Below are positions 1 to 11,500 of a DNA stretch of 64,000 bases, piece by piece (positions within the stretch are counted from its first letter, which is position 1; each line of letters opens with the position of its first letter). The notes under the pieces are model-generated. The model made no database searches and was not told the origin of the DNA. It worked only from the letters and a program-made list of their open reading frames with translations. The translations under genes were made by a program, and so were the position numbers. The DNA comes from Anaspis maculata (taxonomy: Eukaryota; Arthropoda; Insecta; Coleoptera; Scraptiidae): assembly GCA_949128115.1 (NCBI GenBank), contig OX421967.1:56618855-56682854 (forward strand), in the 5' to 3' direction.

Positions 1-1134
1 TTAAAACAAATTGTTGACAAGACACGACTAAAAGGAGAAAAAGCATACTTTGCATTCATCGATCTGGAAAAGGCTTTTGACAGAGTGCCTAGAAGAAAAG
101 TATGGGACATCTTGACAAGAATAGGAGTGAACAGCAAACTGATGAGAGCAATCCAAAGCCTATATAGAAACACTGTCAACTGTATAATCACCAAAAACAA
201 CAAGTCAGAAACATTCATCACAAAAGAAGGATTGAGACAAGGCGGAGGAATAAGCCCAATACTTTTTACAGTATTCATGGACGATATCATAAAGAAATGC
301 AACAAAAGAGCAAAGAGTTTATATGTCGGCTACAGAAATTTGCAGAGAGTGGAAATATCGGAATGCGCTTTCGCGGACGACGTGGTGGTTATGGCGGGGA
401 GTGAAAAATACTTACAAGAAAATTTGAACGTTTGGAATGAAGTATTGGAAGAGAGTGGAATGAAGTTGAACCTGAAGAAGACAAAAGTAATGGCAGTGAC
501 AGAAGAACGACAAGAATTGAACATAAAGATAAAAGGGGTCAGTCTAGAACAAGTGGAGCAGTTTGAATACCTGGGGGTAACAATAGAAGAAACGGGCAAG
601 CAAGAAATTGAGATAAATAAAAGAATAGATAAAGCAGTTAAAGTTTACTATGCTATGAACCAGAGTTTCATCAACAAAAAGGAAGTTTCGACAAAGACAA
701 AAATCAATGTATACAAATCAATATTTAGACCAATACTGACATACGGATGCGAGACAAGGACACTGACAAGACAACTGAAGAGCAAGATCCAAGCGACAGA
801 AATGAAATACCTCAGAAGAACAAAGGGAATAACAAGAAGAGATAGAATTAGAAATGAACAAGTGAGAGAAGAACTAGGAGTGCAATCGACGCTAGAATTC
901 ATTGAACAGAGACAACTCAGTTGGTGGGGACACTTATTGAGGATGAGCGATAAGAGACCAGTCAGGAAAATATGGGAGGCAAGGATAGAGAAAAAGAAGA
1001 AACGGGGAAGGCCGCAACAGACATGGGAAGAGACCATAGAGAAGATCTTGGAGAATAAAGGAAAGACATGGAATGAAGCGAGAATATTAGCAGGAAACAA
1101 GAAGAAGTGGTGCGAATTTGTACATAATCTGTGA
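1..1134 (+). mobile_element. LINE reverse transcriptase, 3' part of ORF2
   Basis: The frame is open from the first base to a TGA at 1134, so the real ORF begins outside the window. It holds the RT palm: a conserved 'FIDLEKAFDRVPR' motif near the left edge, 'GLRQGGGISPILF', the catalytic 'FADDVVVM' at about 373-396, then 'LNLKKTKVM'. The lysine/arginine-rich C-terminal region has 'WWGHLLRMSD' and 'GRPQQTWEETI', typical of RTE-like or related insect LINEs often annotated as craniofacial-development-protein-2-like pol. It ends in 'FVHNL' followed by AT-rich DNA without a clear poly(A) tail. The ORF appears unbroken here, so the copy may be young. The clade is inferred from motifs only. Confidence 0.9.
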
Positions 1135-3180
1135 ATTGTAGATATTGTAAGCCCGACACCTTGCGGTAGAAGGGAATTTGATAAATTTGACTTTTTTTTT
1201 ATATATCATGATATTTTCCAACCATGAATTTTGTTCAACTTCAATTTTTTCTGTCACAATTCCTGACTAGTTTCATTCGATTTTTCAAATAAATGAAAAA
1301 AAAATTTGAATTAAATTATTCAGTACAATTTTTTTTCAATAAAATTTGTTCTATGATTTTTCAAATTTCATTTTTACGATTTCAATTTTGTTGAACTCGA
1401 TTTTCTTATTGAATTAATTATTCAAGATTGTTCTATTGAAATTTTTCAATGCAATTATTTTTTATTTTATCAATTCTTCTTCATTCGGATTGTCGACTTT
1501 TTTCATTCAGATTCTTCAATAGCACCAGTTTCCTCATGACTTTTTTTAATGGAATTTCTTGAAATTCAGCGTTGTTAGATTCAAAATAATAATTTTGTTG
1601 TTTTCACTCGATCCTTCAATTTCAGTGGAGTTTTTATTCGCATTTTTTCAATCCAAGCTTTTTCATTTTTTTTTTTTTCATTTGAATTTCTGAACTCAAT
1701 TTTCGTTTCTGTTGAAAAAAATTCTTTGATACCAATTTCTTCCAATCTCAGTTTTTTTCTCATCATCATTTGAAATAATTCATTCACCATTTCAATTTCG
1801 GTGAATTTCATTTTTTTTTCATTGGAACTGTCGACTGTCCACTCAATTTCCATTTCATTTTTCAAATAATTTTTCTGATCCGGTTCTTTTTGATTACACA
1901 AGTTTTTTCATCGTAATTAATTATTCCAACAAAATTTTCACGATTCCAATATTGTTCAAATCAATTTCATCATTTTAATTTTTTTCATATGATTTTTCAG
2001 TTCCAACTCAAAAATTTGTGAAGTTGAATTTTTTCCAGTCCAAATTTTTTTTCTTTGAAATTTTTTTGCCTAATTTAGATTAAAAAAAAATCTTGCATCG
2101 ATTTTTTTATATCTTGATTTTTTCAACCTCATTTTTTTTGTCAGTTCTTCTATAATTGAATCTGTACAATTTCAATTTTGTTGAACTTTACTTTTTCCCA
2201 ATTTGATGAGTTCATATTTTTCCAGTTCAAATTTTGTTCAATTTCAGTTTTTCTCAGTTCAAATTTTTGTCTAGTTTTTTTTTGCAATTTCTTCTCCAAT
2301 AATTTTTTTCATTTTGATTTTTTAATACTAGTTATTTTCAAGTGAATGAAGTAATCCAATTCGAATTTAATCCATTTCATTTTTGTTTATGCAAATTTTG
2401 TTGAATACAAATTTTTATTGTCAAAACTTTTGAACACATTTTTATTGCAATTTTTTGATTGATAATCTTCTAATTCTGAATCTAATTTCAATTTTGTTGA
2501 TTTTTGATTTACTTTGTTGGATCGATTGTCTTGATTTCCATTGAAACTTCTTGAGTAGATTTTTTTTCAATTTAAACTTTTTTTAATTTTCAATTTTTTC
2601 CATTTGAATTGTCGACTCTTCATTCCATTTTTCCGATGAGCTCCTTTCAGCAATTAATGTTTCCAAGAACATCAGTTTTTGCATTATATTTTTTTTTAAC
2701 GTGGTTTTCAAAGATTTAATCAAATTTTTCTATTTGAATTTTTTCAGTTGAAATTTTTTCAATCTTGACTTTTTTCAGTAAAATTTCTAGTCCTATTTTT
2801 CCAGTTTGCCATTTTGTAGTTCCACTTTCCTTCGATTCAAATTTTGTTCAGTTTGATTTTTTCTCGGATCCAACTTTTGACTGAATTTTCGATTTTTTTA
2901 TTCACAGTAATTATTCTTTTTGTTGAATCAATCAGGTACTCGAGATTTTTTTCAGTGACATTTTCAATTTGTATTTTCCAATAAATTCAATTTCAATTGT
3001 CGACTGCCTACTTCATTTTCGTTTTAATTTCTCAATCAATTTTTTTCATTGAATTTTTTTAATCACAATTTCCGTATTGTTAAAATTTAAAATCAATGCC
3101 ATTTATTTTTCCCATTTGATTTTTCAATTTTAATTCTTTTGTTGATTGATTTGTCTATTCCAAATTTTTTCAATCAAAAT
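1135..3180. repeat. T-rich degenerate repeat, no gene
   Basis: About 2 kb of AT-rich sequence in which short phrases such as 'ttcaattttgttgaa', 'tttttcagt' and 'gtcgact' recur (for example near 1490, 1828, 2609 and 2995) with loose spacing. It looks like a very diverged tandem or microsatellite-derived repeat. The short ORFs read here are low-complexity Phe/Asn/Lys strings and are not credible genes. The same kind of sequence continues between the inserted elements up to about 6470. Confidence 0.6.
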
Positions 3181-3183
3181 TGT

Positions 3184-3445
3184 CCCCCCAGAATAGAGTG
3201 GCCAAGCTTATATGGGAGGTAGACCAGAAGAAATTGGGGACCCCTTCTGAGATATCTCTGACAAATTCCTGCCGAATACTTTGACCCGTTTATAAATTAT
3301 TCATGAAAAATCAATGAAAAAAATCAAATTTTGAAAAGCTGGATCTCGCTTAATGAGTTTTTGCAAAAAAAATATGTAGAGGTCTTCTAGTGTCTTCTTC
3401 CCATCTGCGTTTGGCTACTTGATTCTGAGACCTCTGTATTCCTAG
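3184..3445. mobile_element. Small TIR element (MITE), copy 1
   Basis: The left end reads 'cccagaatagagtggccaag' and the right end contains 'gcgtttggctacttgattct', an imperfect inverted repeat. The same termini occur at 4028-4254, so this is a second, more diverged copy of the same family. The inside has no ORF. Confidence 0.55.
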
Positions 3446-4027
3446 TAAAATATTGAATGGGCTTATTGCAGATTCCTCAATACCAATTTTTTATGTCTTA
3501 TTTTTCATCAATTTTGTCAAGTCTCCAACAATTACAATTTTTTCAGTTGTTCTAAATTTTTCAATTCAGACTTTCCCAATCCAGATTTAGGTAGCTCAAT
3601 TCGATCATTTCAATTTAAATTTGTTAATTTTTGTTGTTAACTGACTACCTTTTCATGCAATTTTTTTGGAGTGTTTTTTCATTTTGATTCTTCAATATTT
3701 TTATTTTATATGGAATTCTTTTCAATGATTTTTTTGAATTTTATTAAAATTTCATATTTGTTGACTTTCAAGGTTTTTTTCAATTTGATTAATCACGATT
3801 TTTTCCATTGGAATTCTGGTTCAAATTTTTTCACTTCGAATTTCTTCAATTTTGAATTTTTTCATTTCAGTTGTCGGCTACCCTACTTTATTTTCGTTCC
3901 ATTTTTTTCCAATGATTTTTTCAATAATTTATTTCCATCATGATTTCTTTCAACAAAATGTTCACAATGTCAATGAATTGTTGAATAAAAAAATCGAAAT
4001 AAGAAAGTCCATTAAATCTTTCTCAAC
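3446..4027. repeat. T-rich spacer, no gene
   Basis: Continuation of the T-rich degenerate repeat, with 'gttgtcggctaccctacttt' at about 3870 matching the recurring 'gtcgactgcctacttcatt' phrase elsewhere in the first 6 kb. No coding signal. Confidence 0.5.
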
Positions 4028-4254
4028 ACAAGCTGCCCCAGAATAAAGTAGCCAAACGTATATGGGAGATAGCCCAAAATTAACTGAGAAACCTCTGTAT
4101 ATTTTTTGCGAAAGCTCAGTATTGACCAAGATACAGTTCCTCAAAATTTGACTTTTTTATTGGGTTTCAATGAATAATGCCGGGAAAAAATATAAAGGGG
4201 CTTTTAGTTTCTTCCGAGACATCTTCCATAGCCGTTTGGCTACCTTTATTCTTG
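4028..4254. mobile_element. Small TIR element (MITE), copy 2
   Basis: About 225 bp bounded by 'ccccagaataaagtagccaa' on the left and 'ggctacctttattcttgggc' on the right, which are inverted complements over about 30 bp. Related to the element at 3184-3445. Non-coding, so mobilised in trans if at all. Confidence 0.65.
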
Positions 4255-4855
4255 GGCAGCCTGTGTATGCATATATGAAAGTATCTGAATTTCGAATGGG
4301 AAAAAAATTGAAATTGAAATAGAAATAGGGTTGAGAAAATTGATGCAGTTGAAATAATGAAAAAAAAAACTGGTGTTGCTTGAAAATCTATATGGCAAAT
4401 TATAGAAAAAATCAAAATCAATAAAGATAAAGTAGGCAGTCGACAACTGAAATGGAAAACAATTGAGAATTTGAAAAAATTGGTTTGAAAAAATTCGGTA
4501 AAAAATCTTGATCAATTCAACAATAAAATTGAAACAACAAATTTGAAATTGAGAAAGATAAATCATGAATAAGTATGTTTCATTTGAGAAACATTTGTTT
4601 TTAAAATCTAAATGAAGACAAATTGTAAAAAAATGACCAAAATCAGCTGAGCAGTCGAAAATTTCATATTTAATGAGAAAAATTCAAATTGACAAATTTC
4701 ATTTAAACCTCATTGATACCAATTTTTTCAATCTTGTTTTGCTATCATAATATGAGTTCAGCCTTCAAAATCCAAATTTATCTAAATAGTTGAATTTAAA
4801 TTTTTTCCGGTCCCAATTTTTGACTACGTTTTTATTGCACATTCTTGTTACAATA
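4255..4855. repeat. A/T-rich degenerate repeat, no gene
   Basis: Low-complexity DNA. At about 4430-4455 the phrase 'gtaggcagtcgacaactgaa' is the reverse complement of the one recurring in 1135-4027, so part of the repeat has been inverted here. No coding signal. Confidence 0.45.
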
Positions 4856-5940
4856 TACCGGGTGATCATTTGAAAACTATCCACCTGCAATATCTCCCGA
4901 TTCCTAGTGCAAATGTCTTTGAGCAAAAACAGGTCGATTTTTATATCGAGGGGGACATCTAAAACATACATTGGAGAATTTATATCTTAAGCTCCCTCGC
5001 CCCCACTCACCCCAACTTTGAAATTTAAAATGACACCACCTACCTTGCGATACATCAAATTAAAGAGAATTCAATTCTCTTTCTAAAAAAAATATTTTGA
5101 AATTTTTCAACCCCACCCCCTGTTCTTCCTAAAATTTTCTGAGTGTCCAAGTTAATATTCTTGACCTCCATTTCCCTTCAATACAGTAAACGTCATCCTG
5201 CACAGCATCGAAAGAGAAAATTTTCTATAAAAAAGCGCCACCTAAATTTACCCCTTCGCTCCCCCCCACCTGACCTCAAAAATTTAAAATGTCAATACCC
5301 ACTTTGTAATACATCAAATTGACGGAAATTGAATTCTCTCCCTGAAAAAGATTTTTTCACAATTTTCAAAGCCCCCCATCCCCCCCATAGAATACTCCAA
5401 ATGGCCAATTTATTGGGGGAGAGGTAGAAAATTTCAAAAAAATTCTTTTCGGAAAGAGAATTCAATTCCCTTCAATTTGATGTATCACAAAGTAGGTGGT
5501 GTTTTGTTAAATTTGGGAGTTGAGGTGGGGGAGAGCAAAGGGGTGAATTTGGGTGGCACTTTTTCCACCGACAATTTTCTTCTTCGATGCTATTTAGGAT
5601 GCGCCGACTAAATTGAGAGAAAAATGAGGGGTTCAGAATATAAAATGGGACAGTCATAGAATTTTTAGGAAAAAGGGGGGTGGGTTTGAAAATTTTGAAA
5701 ATATTTTTTTCAGAAAGAAAATTTAATTTGCTTCAATTTGATGTATCGCAAGGTAGATAGTGTCATTTGAAATTTCAAAGTTGGGGTGAGTGGGGGCGAG
5801 GGGGGTGAATATAGAAATTTGCCAATGTATGTTTTGGATGTCCCCCTCGATATAAAAATCGACCTGTTTTTGCTCGAAAAAATATTCAGTAGGAATTTGG
5901 AGTTATTGCAGGTGGATAGTTTTCAAATGATCACCCGGTA
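4856..5940. mobile_element. Foldback/MITE with long inverted arms and TA ends
   Basis: The left end 'TACCGGGTGATCATTTGAAA' at 4856 is the inverted complement of the right end at 5921-5940. The similarity continues inward: the 'caggtcgatttttatatcga' region near 4931 pairs with one near 5850, and G/C-rich 'ctcgcccccactcaccccaa' at about 4990 pairs with 'gggtgagtgggggcgag' at about 5785. Arms appear to exceed 400 bp, so nearly the whole 1.09 kb could fold on itself. TA flanks suggest a Tc1/mariner-like TA duplication. No transposase ORF. Confidence 0.75.
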
Positions 5941-6476
5941 TATTTTTTTATTTCTAGTTTATAATTTGAATTTTTTTCATTTGAGATTCTCATTTATGAT
6001 TTTTTTTTATCAAAATTTCTCCAATGTCAATTACTTCAATTCAATTTTTTTTTAATTTCCAAACCCAGTTTTGATTTTTTGACTACCTGCTTCATTTCCA
6101 TTTCAGTTTTTTCTATGAACTTTTTGTTCCGAATTTTTGACACCAGCACCAACTTTTTTAATTAAATTTTTACAATTTCAATCTTTTTATTGAATTCAAT
6201 ATTTTCTTTGTCGAATTTTTCTGATTCATATTTCATTCAGTTCCAACTTTCTAGTTCTTGTTCAAAGTTTTGTGTTTCTTCTTCAATTTGGCCTAATTTC
6301 ATTTTTTGTCTTTTTTTCAACAATTTTAATTTTGTTCCATCGTTTTTTTCCAATTTCTGCAAGACATTTTGCGATTACAATTCTAATATGAAACTCAAAT
6401 ATCCATTTCCAATCTTCAAAGCCAATTTTTTTTTAGTATCTAGTATAAAATACAAAATGTGTTTCCGGATTTGTAG
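5941..6476 (+). other. T-rich DNA, likely intron of the T-protein gene
   Basis: Same T-rich repeat as the first kilobases, ending in a plausible acceptor at 6471-6476. Upstream exons of the gene were not found between 1 and 6470, so they probably lie beyond the left edge and the 1-6.4 kb repeats would sit in an intron. That is inference. Confidence 0.45.
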
Positions 6477-6805
6477 GAGGTACACAGGAGAAGACACGGA
6501 TCGTCCCAGGTGAGCGTCAGATTTTTCGAACCCGACCAGAGGGCGCTGGTGGCCCTGCAGGGGCCCAAGGCCGCCTCCGTCTTGCAAAACTTCACCGACT
6601 TTGATCTGTCCAAGCTGTACTTCATGCATTCGACCACGGCCAAAGTTTGCGGAACGGAATGCTGTCGGGTCACGAGGTGCGGCTACACGGGAGAAGACGG
6701 CTTCGAAATTTCCATACCCTCCATCAAATCGGTGGACATCAGCGAAGAACTCCTGAAACATTCCGACGTCAAGCTGGCCGGCCTGGGAGCCAGGGATTCG
6801 TTGAG
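6477..6805 (+). CDS. AMT: Aminomethyltransferase (glycine cleavage T protein), internal exon
   Basis: This exon starts the visible part of the T protein of the mitochondrial glycine cleavage system, which takes the aminomethyl group from the lipoylated H protein, releases ammonia and passes the methylene to tetrahydrofolate. The translation contains '[17 protein letters not shown]', '[20 protein letters not shown]' and '[12 protein letters not shown]', all strongly conserved T-protein blocks that line the folate pocket. The donor is GT at 6806 and the exon ends in phase 2 (AG|G for Arg). Two acceptors are possible: TAG before 6477 or CAG before 6510; both are in frame, and the 6477 choice adds 11 basic residues that align poorly. 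The N-terminal half, including the transit peptide, is outside the window. Confidence 0.93.
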
Positions 6806-7113
6806 GTTTGCTTCTTTTTCGAGCATAGTTCAGTCCAGTCTGGTCTGTTGGTCAAGTTCGGTCTGTCAAGTTCAATCTACTGAGTTCAGTCTACAGATCA
6901 TTTGGAATATCGAATTTGAGTTCAATTTTACATTACATCACACTAAGCCTTCTACGATTTTATTTTGACGGCTCAAATTTGACTTGAATGTCAAACCCAG
7001 TTTCGCTATTGCTTTGTGATTCTGACAGTTGCATGTGAACATCTAAATTGATGCGATTTGATTGGTGATTAATGAATGGTTGATTATTTGATTGGTTAAT
7101 TGATTGATTAAAG
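6806..7113 (+). other. T-protein intron
   Basis: GT-AG intron of 308 bp, AT-rich, with repeats of 'gattggtt/gattgatt' just before the acceptor. Nothing else seen. Confidence 0.8.
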
Positions 7114-7270
7114 GTTAGAAGCCGGATTGTGCCTGTACGGCAGCGACATGGATTCCAAAATCACCCCAGTCGAGGCGGCACTGACCTGGCTGGTTGCCAA
7201 GCGACGCAGGACAGAAGCCGACTTTCCCGGGGCGGCGGCCATCTTGAAACAGATCAAAGAGGGCGCTCGG
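7114..7270 (+). CDS. AMT: Aminomethyltransferase, penultimate exon
   Basis: The exon supplies the last base of the split Arg codon and reads '[20 protein letters not shown]' then '[12 protein letters not shown]'. The '[10 protein letters not shown]' block is a hallmark of T proteins and joins perfectly to the preceding exon. The exon is 157 bp, ends in phase 0 after '...IKEGAR', and is followed by GT at 7271. It is more GC-rich than its introns, as are all real exons in this window. Confidence 0.94.
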
Positions 7271-8233
7271 GTAAATCCATCAATATATTTAATTTTCTGT
7301 CCCATCAGTTTTATAACTCTGTTTTATTTATTCAAAAAAAATTATTTCAAATTCATCAATTTTCTCCTATTATTTATTCAATATTATTCATTCTATTCAT
7401 TCAATTTTCTCATTGATATCTTATATTTATTGTTCCCTTTATCCATTCAAAAGTGTTCATTTTATTTATTCAACATTTTCATTGGATTTAATTATTTCAT
7501 TTATCAAAGAAATATGTATCTATACGATATTTTTCATTCATTCAATTTTTTCATTATTTTTTTATATCTATTGATTCTTCGTTCATCCAGAAAATTACAT
7601 TTCAATTATTTAATTTTTTTATTTCATCCAGTTTTTCATTTATCAAAAAAATATTTCATTTATTCAATATTTTTCATTTTATCAATTCAGTTGCTTTTAT
7701 TGTACATACAGGGTGTTAGGTACTGAATATTACAAACTCTGTATTTTAATACTTTTTCACTTTTTTATTTGTACAAAATCTTCAAGCTGATTCACTGAAT
7801 ATTTTCATTTTTCATCTATCAAAACAATTCAATTCATTCAATATTTATTCCATATTATCAATTACATTCAATGAATTCCTTCATTTTATTTATAGATCTA
7901 TTAAATTTGCATTTTATCCATTGAATTTTCTAGTATTTTTATAATATCGGTTTTTTATTTATCCAGAATTTCCAGTTTTGTCCGTTTATTATTTTTTATT
8001 TCATTTATTCAATATGAATATTAATATACCATTTTTATGCAATTTCATGCATTTTATCTGTTTTAATTTTTTTCACTGAGTTTTGTTTCACCGATCCAAT
8101 AAATTTTTTTATTTATCCAGTACTTTTCTAAATAAATAGTTTATATATCGATAAATTTATTATTTTATTATTTTTATGCATTTATGATTCTTGTGTATTG
8201 TGATATTGAAAATTTAAGCAAGCTTTGTTGCAG
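7271..8233 (+). other. T-protein last intron, AT-rich
   Basis: 963-bp GT-AG intron made of 'ttcatttattcaatattttt'-like repeats. A single 'tacagggtg' MITE-type end lies at 7708 but I found no partner. Acceptor CAG at 8231-8233. The long ORFs crossing it are low-complexity read-through. Confidence 0.75.
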
Positions 8234-8503
8234 ATAAAGAGGGTTGGACTGATAGCGGATTCGGGCCCGCCAGCCAGGCACGGGTCCGCCATCATGGACG
8301 AATCCGGCGGGGCCGAGCTGGGCTCCGTGACTTCGGGCTGTCCCAGTCCGTCCCTGGGCAAGAACATCGCGATGGGCTACGTCCCCGCGGAACACAGCAA
8401 AAACGGAACGAGGGTGGCCCTGAAAATCAGGGACAAATTGTACGGAGCCGTCGTCGCCAAGATGCCTTTCGTACCCGCCAAGTACTACACCAAACCAAAA
8501 TAA
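8234..8503 (+). CDS. AMT: Aminomethyltransferase, last exon
   Basis: Encodes the C-terminal barrel of the T protein: 'IKRVGLIADSGPPARHGSAI', then 'GSVTSGCPSPSLGKNIAMGY', then 'AVVAKMPFVPAKYYTKPK' and TAA at 8501-8503. These blocks match the known C-terminus of animal T proteins, ending at the usual place. Together the three exons give about 240 residues, roughly the C-terminal 60 percent of the expected 400. The stop codon lies inside an AATAAA hexamer (8499-8504). Confidence 0.95.
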   Translation: MKRVGLIADSGPPARHGSAIMDESGGAELGSVTSGCPSPSLGKNIAMGYVPAEHSKNGTRVALKIRDKLYGAVVAKMPFVPAKYYTKPK

Positions 8504-8504
8504 A
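8499..8504 (+). promoter_or_regulatory. Candidate polyadenylation signal overlapping the T-protein stop codon
   Basis: AATAAA contains the TAA stop. No other hexamer is visible before the satellite array starts near 8590. Whether it is used is inference; cleavage would be expected at about 8515-8535. Confidence 0.4.
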
Positions 8505-8589
8505 TAGAAATTCGTGACAATTACTCATCAAGTATTGCTTTACTGTTAGTTCTTTTCCAAACACTTCCACTAGTCCTTGAAAGAAGAAG

Positions 8590-11500
8590 TTATATTCAGT
8601 GATCAGAATATATCGAGTCCAGTGTAGTAAGAGCTTCCATTAAAGTGGCCGCTCGACTGGGTCCGATTTTTGTCGACACTTTGCCTCCGCCACTGGAATT
8701 GTATCGTTTGCACGCCACTGGTGCCAAACCTAGCGAGTGAATTATCATAGAAAAGCGCTTGAGACGTAGCACATGGTTAGGTCCTTGCAATTTGATCAAG
8801 TGAAAAGCTGGAAAAATGCCAGTAGAAAAATGAATTATCAGTGAAGAAATTTTGAAAGAACCAGTTGAAACCGCGTAAGTATTTTTTAAACAAGTTCAAA
8901 CCAGCTTTATGGGGTCCAGCGTAGTGAAAGCTTTCATTGGAGTTGCTGCCCGACCGGGTCCGATTTTTTCGAAAATTTCCTCCGCCACTGGAATTGTATC
9001 GTTTGCACGCCACTGGTGCCAAACCTAGCGAGTGAGTTATCATAGAAAAGCGCTTGAGACGTAGCACATGGTTGGGTACTTGCAAATTGAATCAAGTGAT
9101 AAGCTGGAACGATGCCAGTAGAAAAATGAATTATCAGTAAAGAAAATTTAAAAGAACTAGCTGAAACCGCGTAAGTATTTTTTGAACTAGTTCAAACTAG
9201 CTTTATCGAGTCCAGTGTAGTAAGAGCTTCCATCAAAGTTGCCGCTCGACTGGATCCGATTTTTTTCAAAAAATTTCCCCCGCCACTGGAATTGTATCGT
9301 TTGCACGCCACTGGTACCACACCTAGCGAGTGAGTTATCATAGAAAAGCGCTTGAGACGTAGCACATGGTTAGGTACTTGCAAATTGAATCAAGTGAAGA
9401 GCTGGAAAGATGCCAGTAGAAAAATGAATTATCAGTGAAGAAAATTTGAAAGAACTAGTTGAAACCGCGTAAGTATTTTTGAAACAAGTTCAAACCAGAT
9501 TTATGGGGTCCAGTGTAGTAAGAGCTTCCATTAAAGTGGCCGCTCGACTGGGTCCGATTTTTGTCGACACTTTGCCTCCGCCACTGGAATTGTATCGTTT
9601 GCACGCCACTGGTGCCAAACCTAGCGAGTGAGTTATAATAGAAAAGCGCTTGAGACGTAGCACATGGTTAGGTCCTTGCAATTTGATCAAGTGAAAAGCT
9701 GGAAAAATGCCAGTTGAAAAATGAATAATCAGTTAAGAAATTTTGAAAGAACAAGTTGAAACCGCGTAAGTATTTTTGAACAGATTCAAACCAGCTTTAT
9801 GGGGTCCAGTGTAGTGAGAGCTTTCATTGGAATTGCTGCCCGACCGGGTCCGATTTTTTCGAAAATTTGCCTCCGCCACTGGAATTGTATCGTTTGCACG
9901 CCACTGGTGCCAAACCTAGCGAGTGAATTATCATAGAAAAGCGCTTGAGACGTAGCACATGGTTGGGTCCTTGCAATTTGATCAAGTGAAAAGCTGGAAA
10001 AATGCCAGTAGAAAAATGAATTATCAGTGAAGAAATTTTGAAAGAACCAGTTGAAACCGCGTAAGTATTTTTTAAACAAGTTCAAACCAGCTTTATGGGG
10101 TCCAGCGTAGTGAAAGCTTTCATTGGAGTTGCTGCCCGACCGGGTCCGATTTTTTCGAAAATTTCCTCCGCCACTGGAATTGTATCGTTCACACGCTACT
10201 GATGCCAAACCTAGCAAGTGAGTTATCATAGAAAAGCGCTTGAGACGTAGCACATGGTTGGGTACTTGCAAATTGAATCAAGTGATAAGCTGGAACGATG
10301 CCAGTAGAAAAATGAATTATCAGTAAAGAAAATTTAAAAGAACTAGCTGAAACCGCGTAAGTATTTTTTGAACTAGTTCAAACTAGCTTTATCGAGTCCA
10401 GTGTAGTAAGAGCTTCCATCAAAGTTGCCGCTCGACTGGATCCGATTTTTTTCAAAAAATTTCCCCCGCCACTGGAATTGTATCGTTTGCACGCCACTGG
10501 TACCACACCTAGCGAGTGAGTTATCATAGAAAAGCGCTTGAGACGTAGCACATGGTTAGGTACTTGCAAATTGAATCAAGTGAAGAGCTGGAAAGATGCC
10601 AGTAGAAAAATGAATTATCAGTGAAGAAAATTTGAAAGAACTAGTTGAAACCGCGTAAGTATTTTTGAAACAAGTTCAAACCAGATTTATGGGGTCCAGT
10701 GTAGTGAGAGCTTTCATTGGAATTGCTGCCCGACCGGGTCCGATTTTTTCGAAAGTTTGCCTCCGCCACTGGAATTGTATCGTTTGCACGCCACTGGTGC
10801 CAAACCTAGCGAGTGAGTTATAATAGAAAAGCGCTTGAGACGTAGCACATGGTTAGGTCCTTGCAATTTGATCAAGTGAAAAGCTGGAAAAATGCCAGTT
10901 GAAAAATGAATAATCAGTTAAGAAATTTTGAAAGAACAAGTTGAAACCGCGTAAGTATTTTTGAACAAGTTCAAACCAGCTTTATGGGGTCCAGTAGTGT
11001 AGTAAGAGCTTTCATTGGAATTGCTGCCCGACCGGGTCCGATTTTTCCGAAAATTTGCCTCCGCCACTGGAATTGTATCGTTTCCACGCCACTGGTGCCA
11101 AACCTAGCGAGTGAGTTATCATAAGAAAGCACTTGAGACGTAGCACATGGTTAGGTACTTGCAAATTGAATCAAGTGAAAAGCTGGAAAGATGCCAGTAG
11201 AAAAATGAATTATCAGTAAAGAAAATTTGGGAGAACTAGTTGAAACCGCGTAAGTATTTTTTTAACAAGTTGAAACTAGTTTATGAGTCCAGTGTGATAA
11301 GAGCTTTTATTAAAGGTGCCACTCGACTGAGTCCGATTTTTTCGAAAATTTGCCTCCGCCACTGGAACTGTATCGTTCGCACGCCACTGGTCCCAAACCA
11401 AGCGAGTGAAATGTCATAGAGAAGCGCTTGAGACGTAGCACATGGTTAGGTACTTGCAAATTGAATCAAGTGAAAAGCTGGTAAGATGCCAGTAGAAAAA

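Noticed and set aside
7127..7726. 199-codon ORF starting inside the T-protein exon
   Set aside because: Correct frame only up to 7270; after the GT donor it is Phe/Ile-rich intron read-through.
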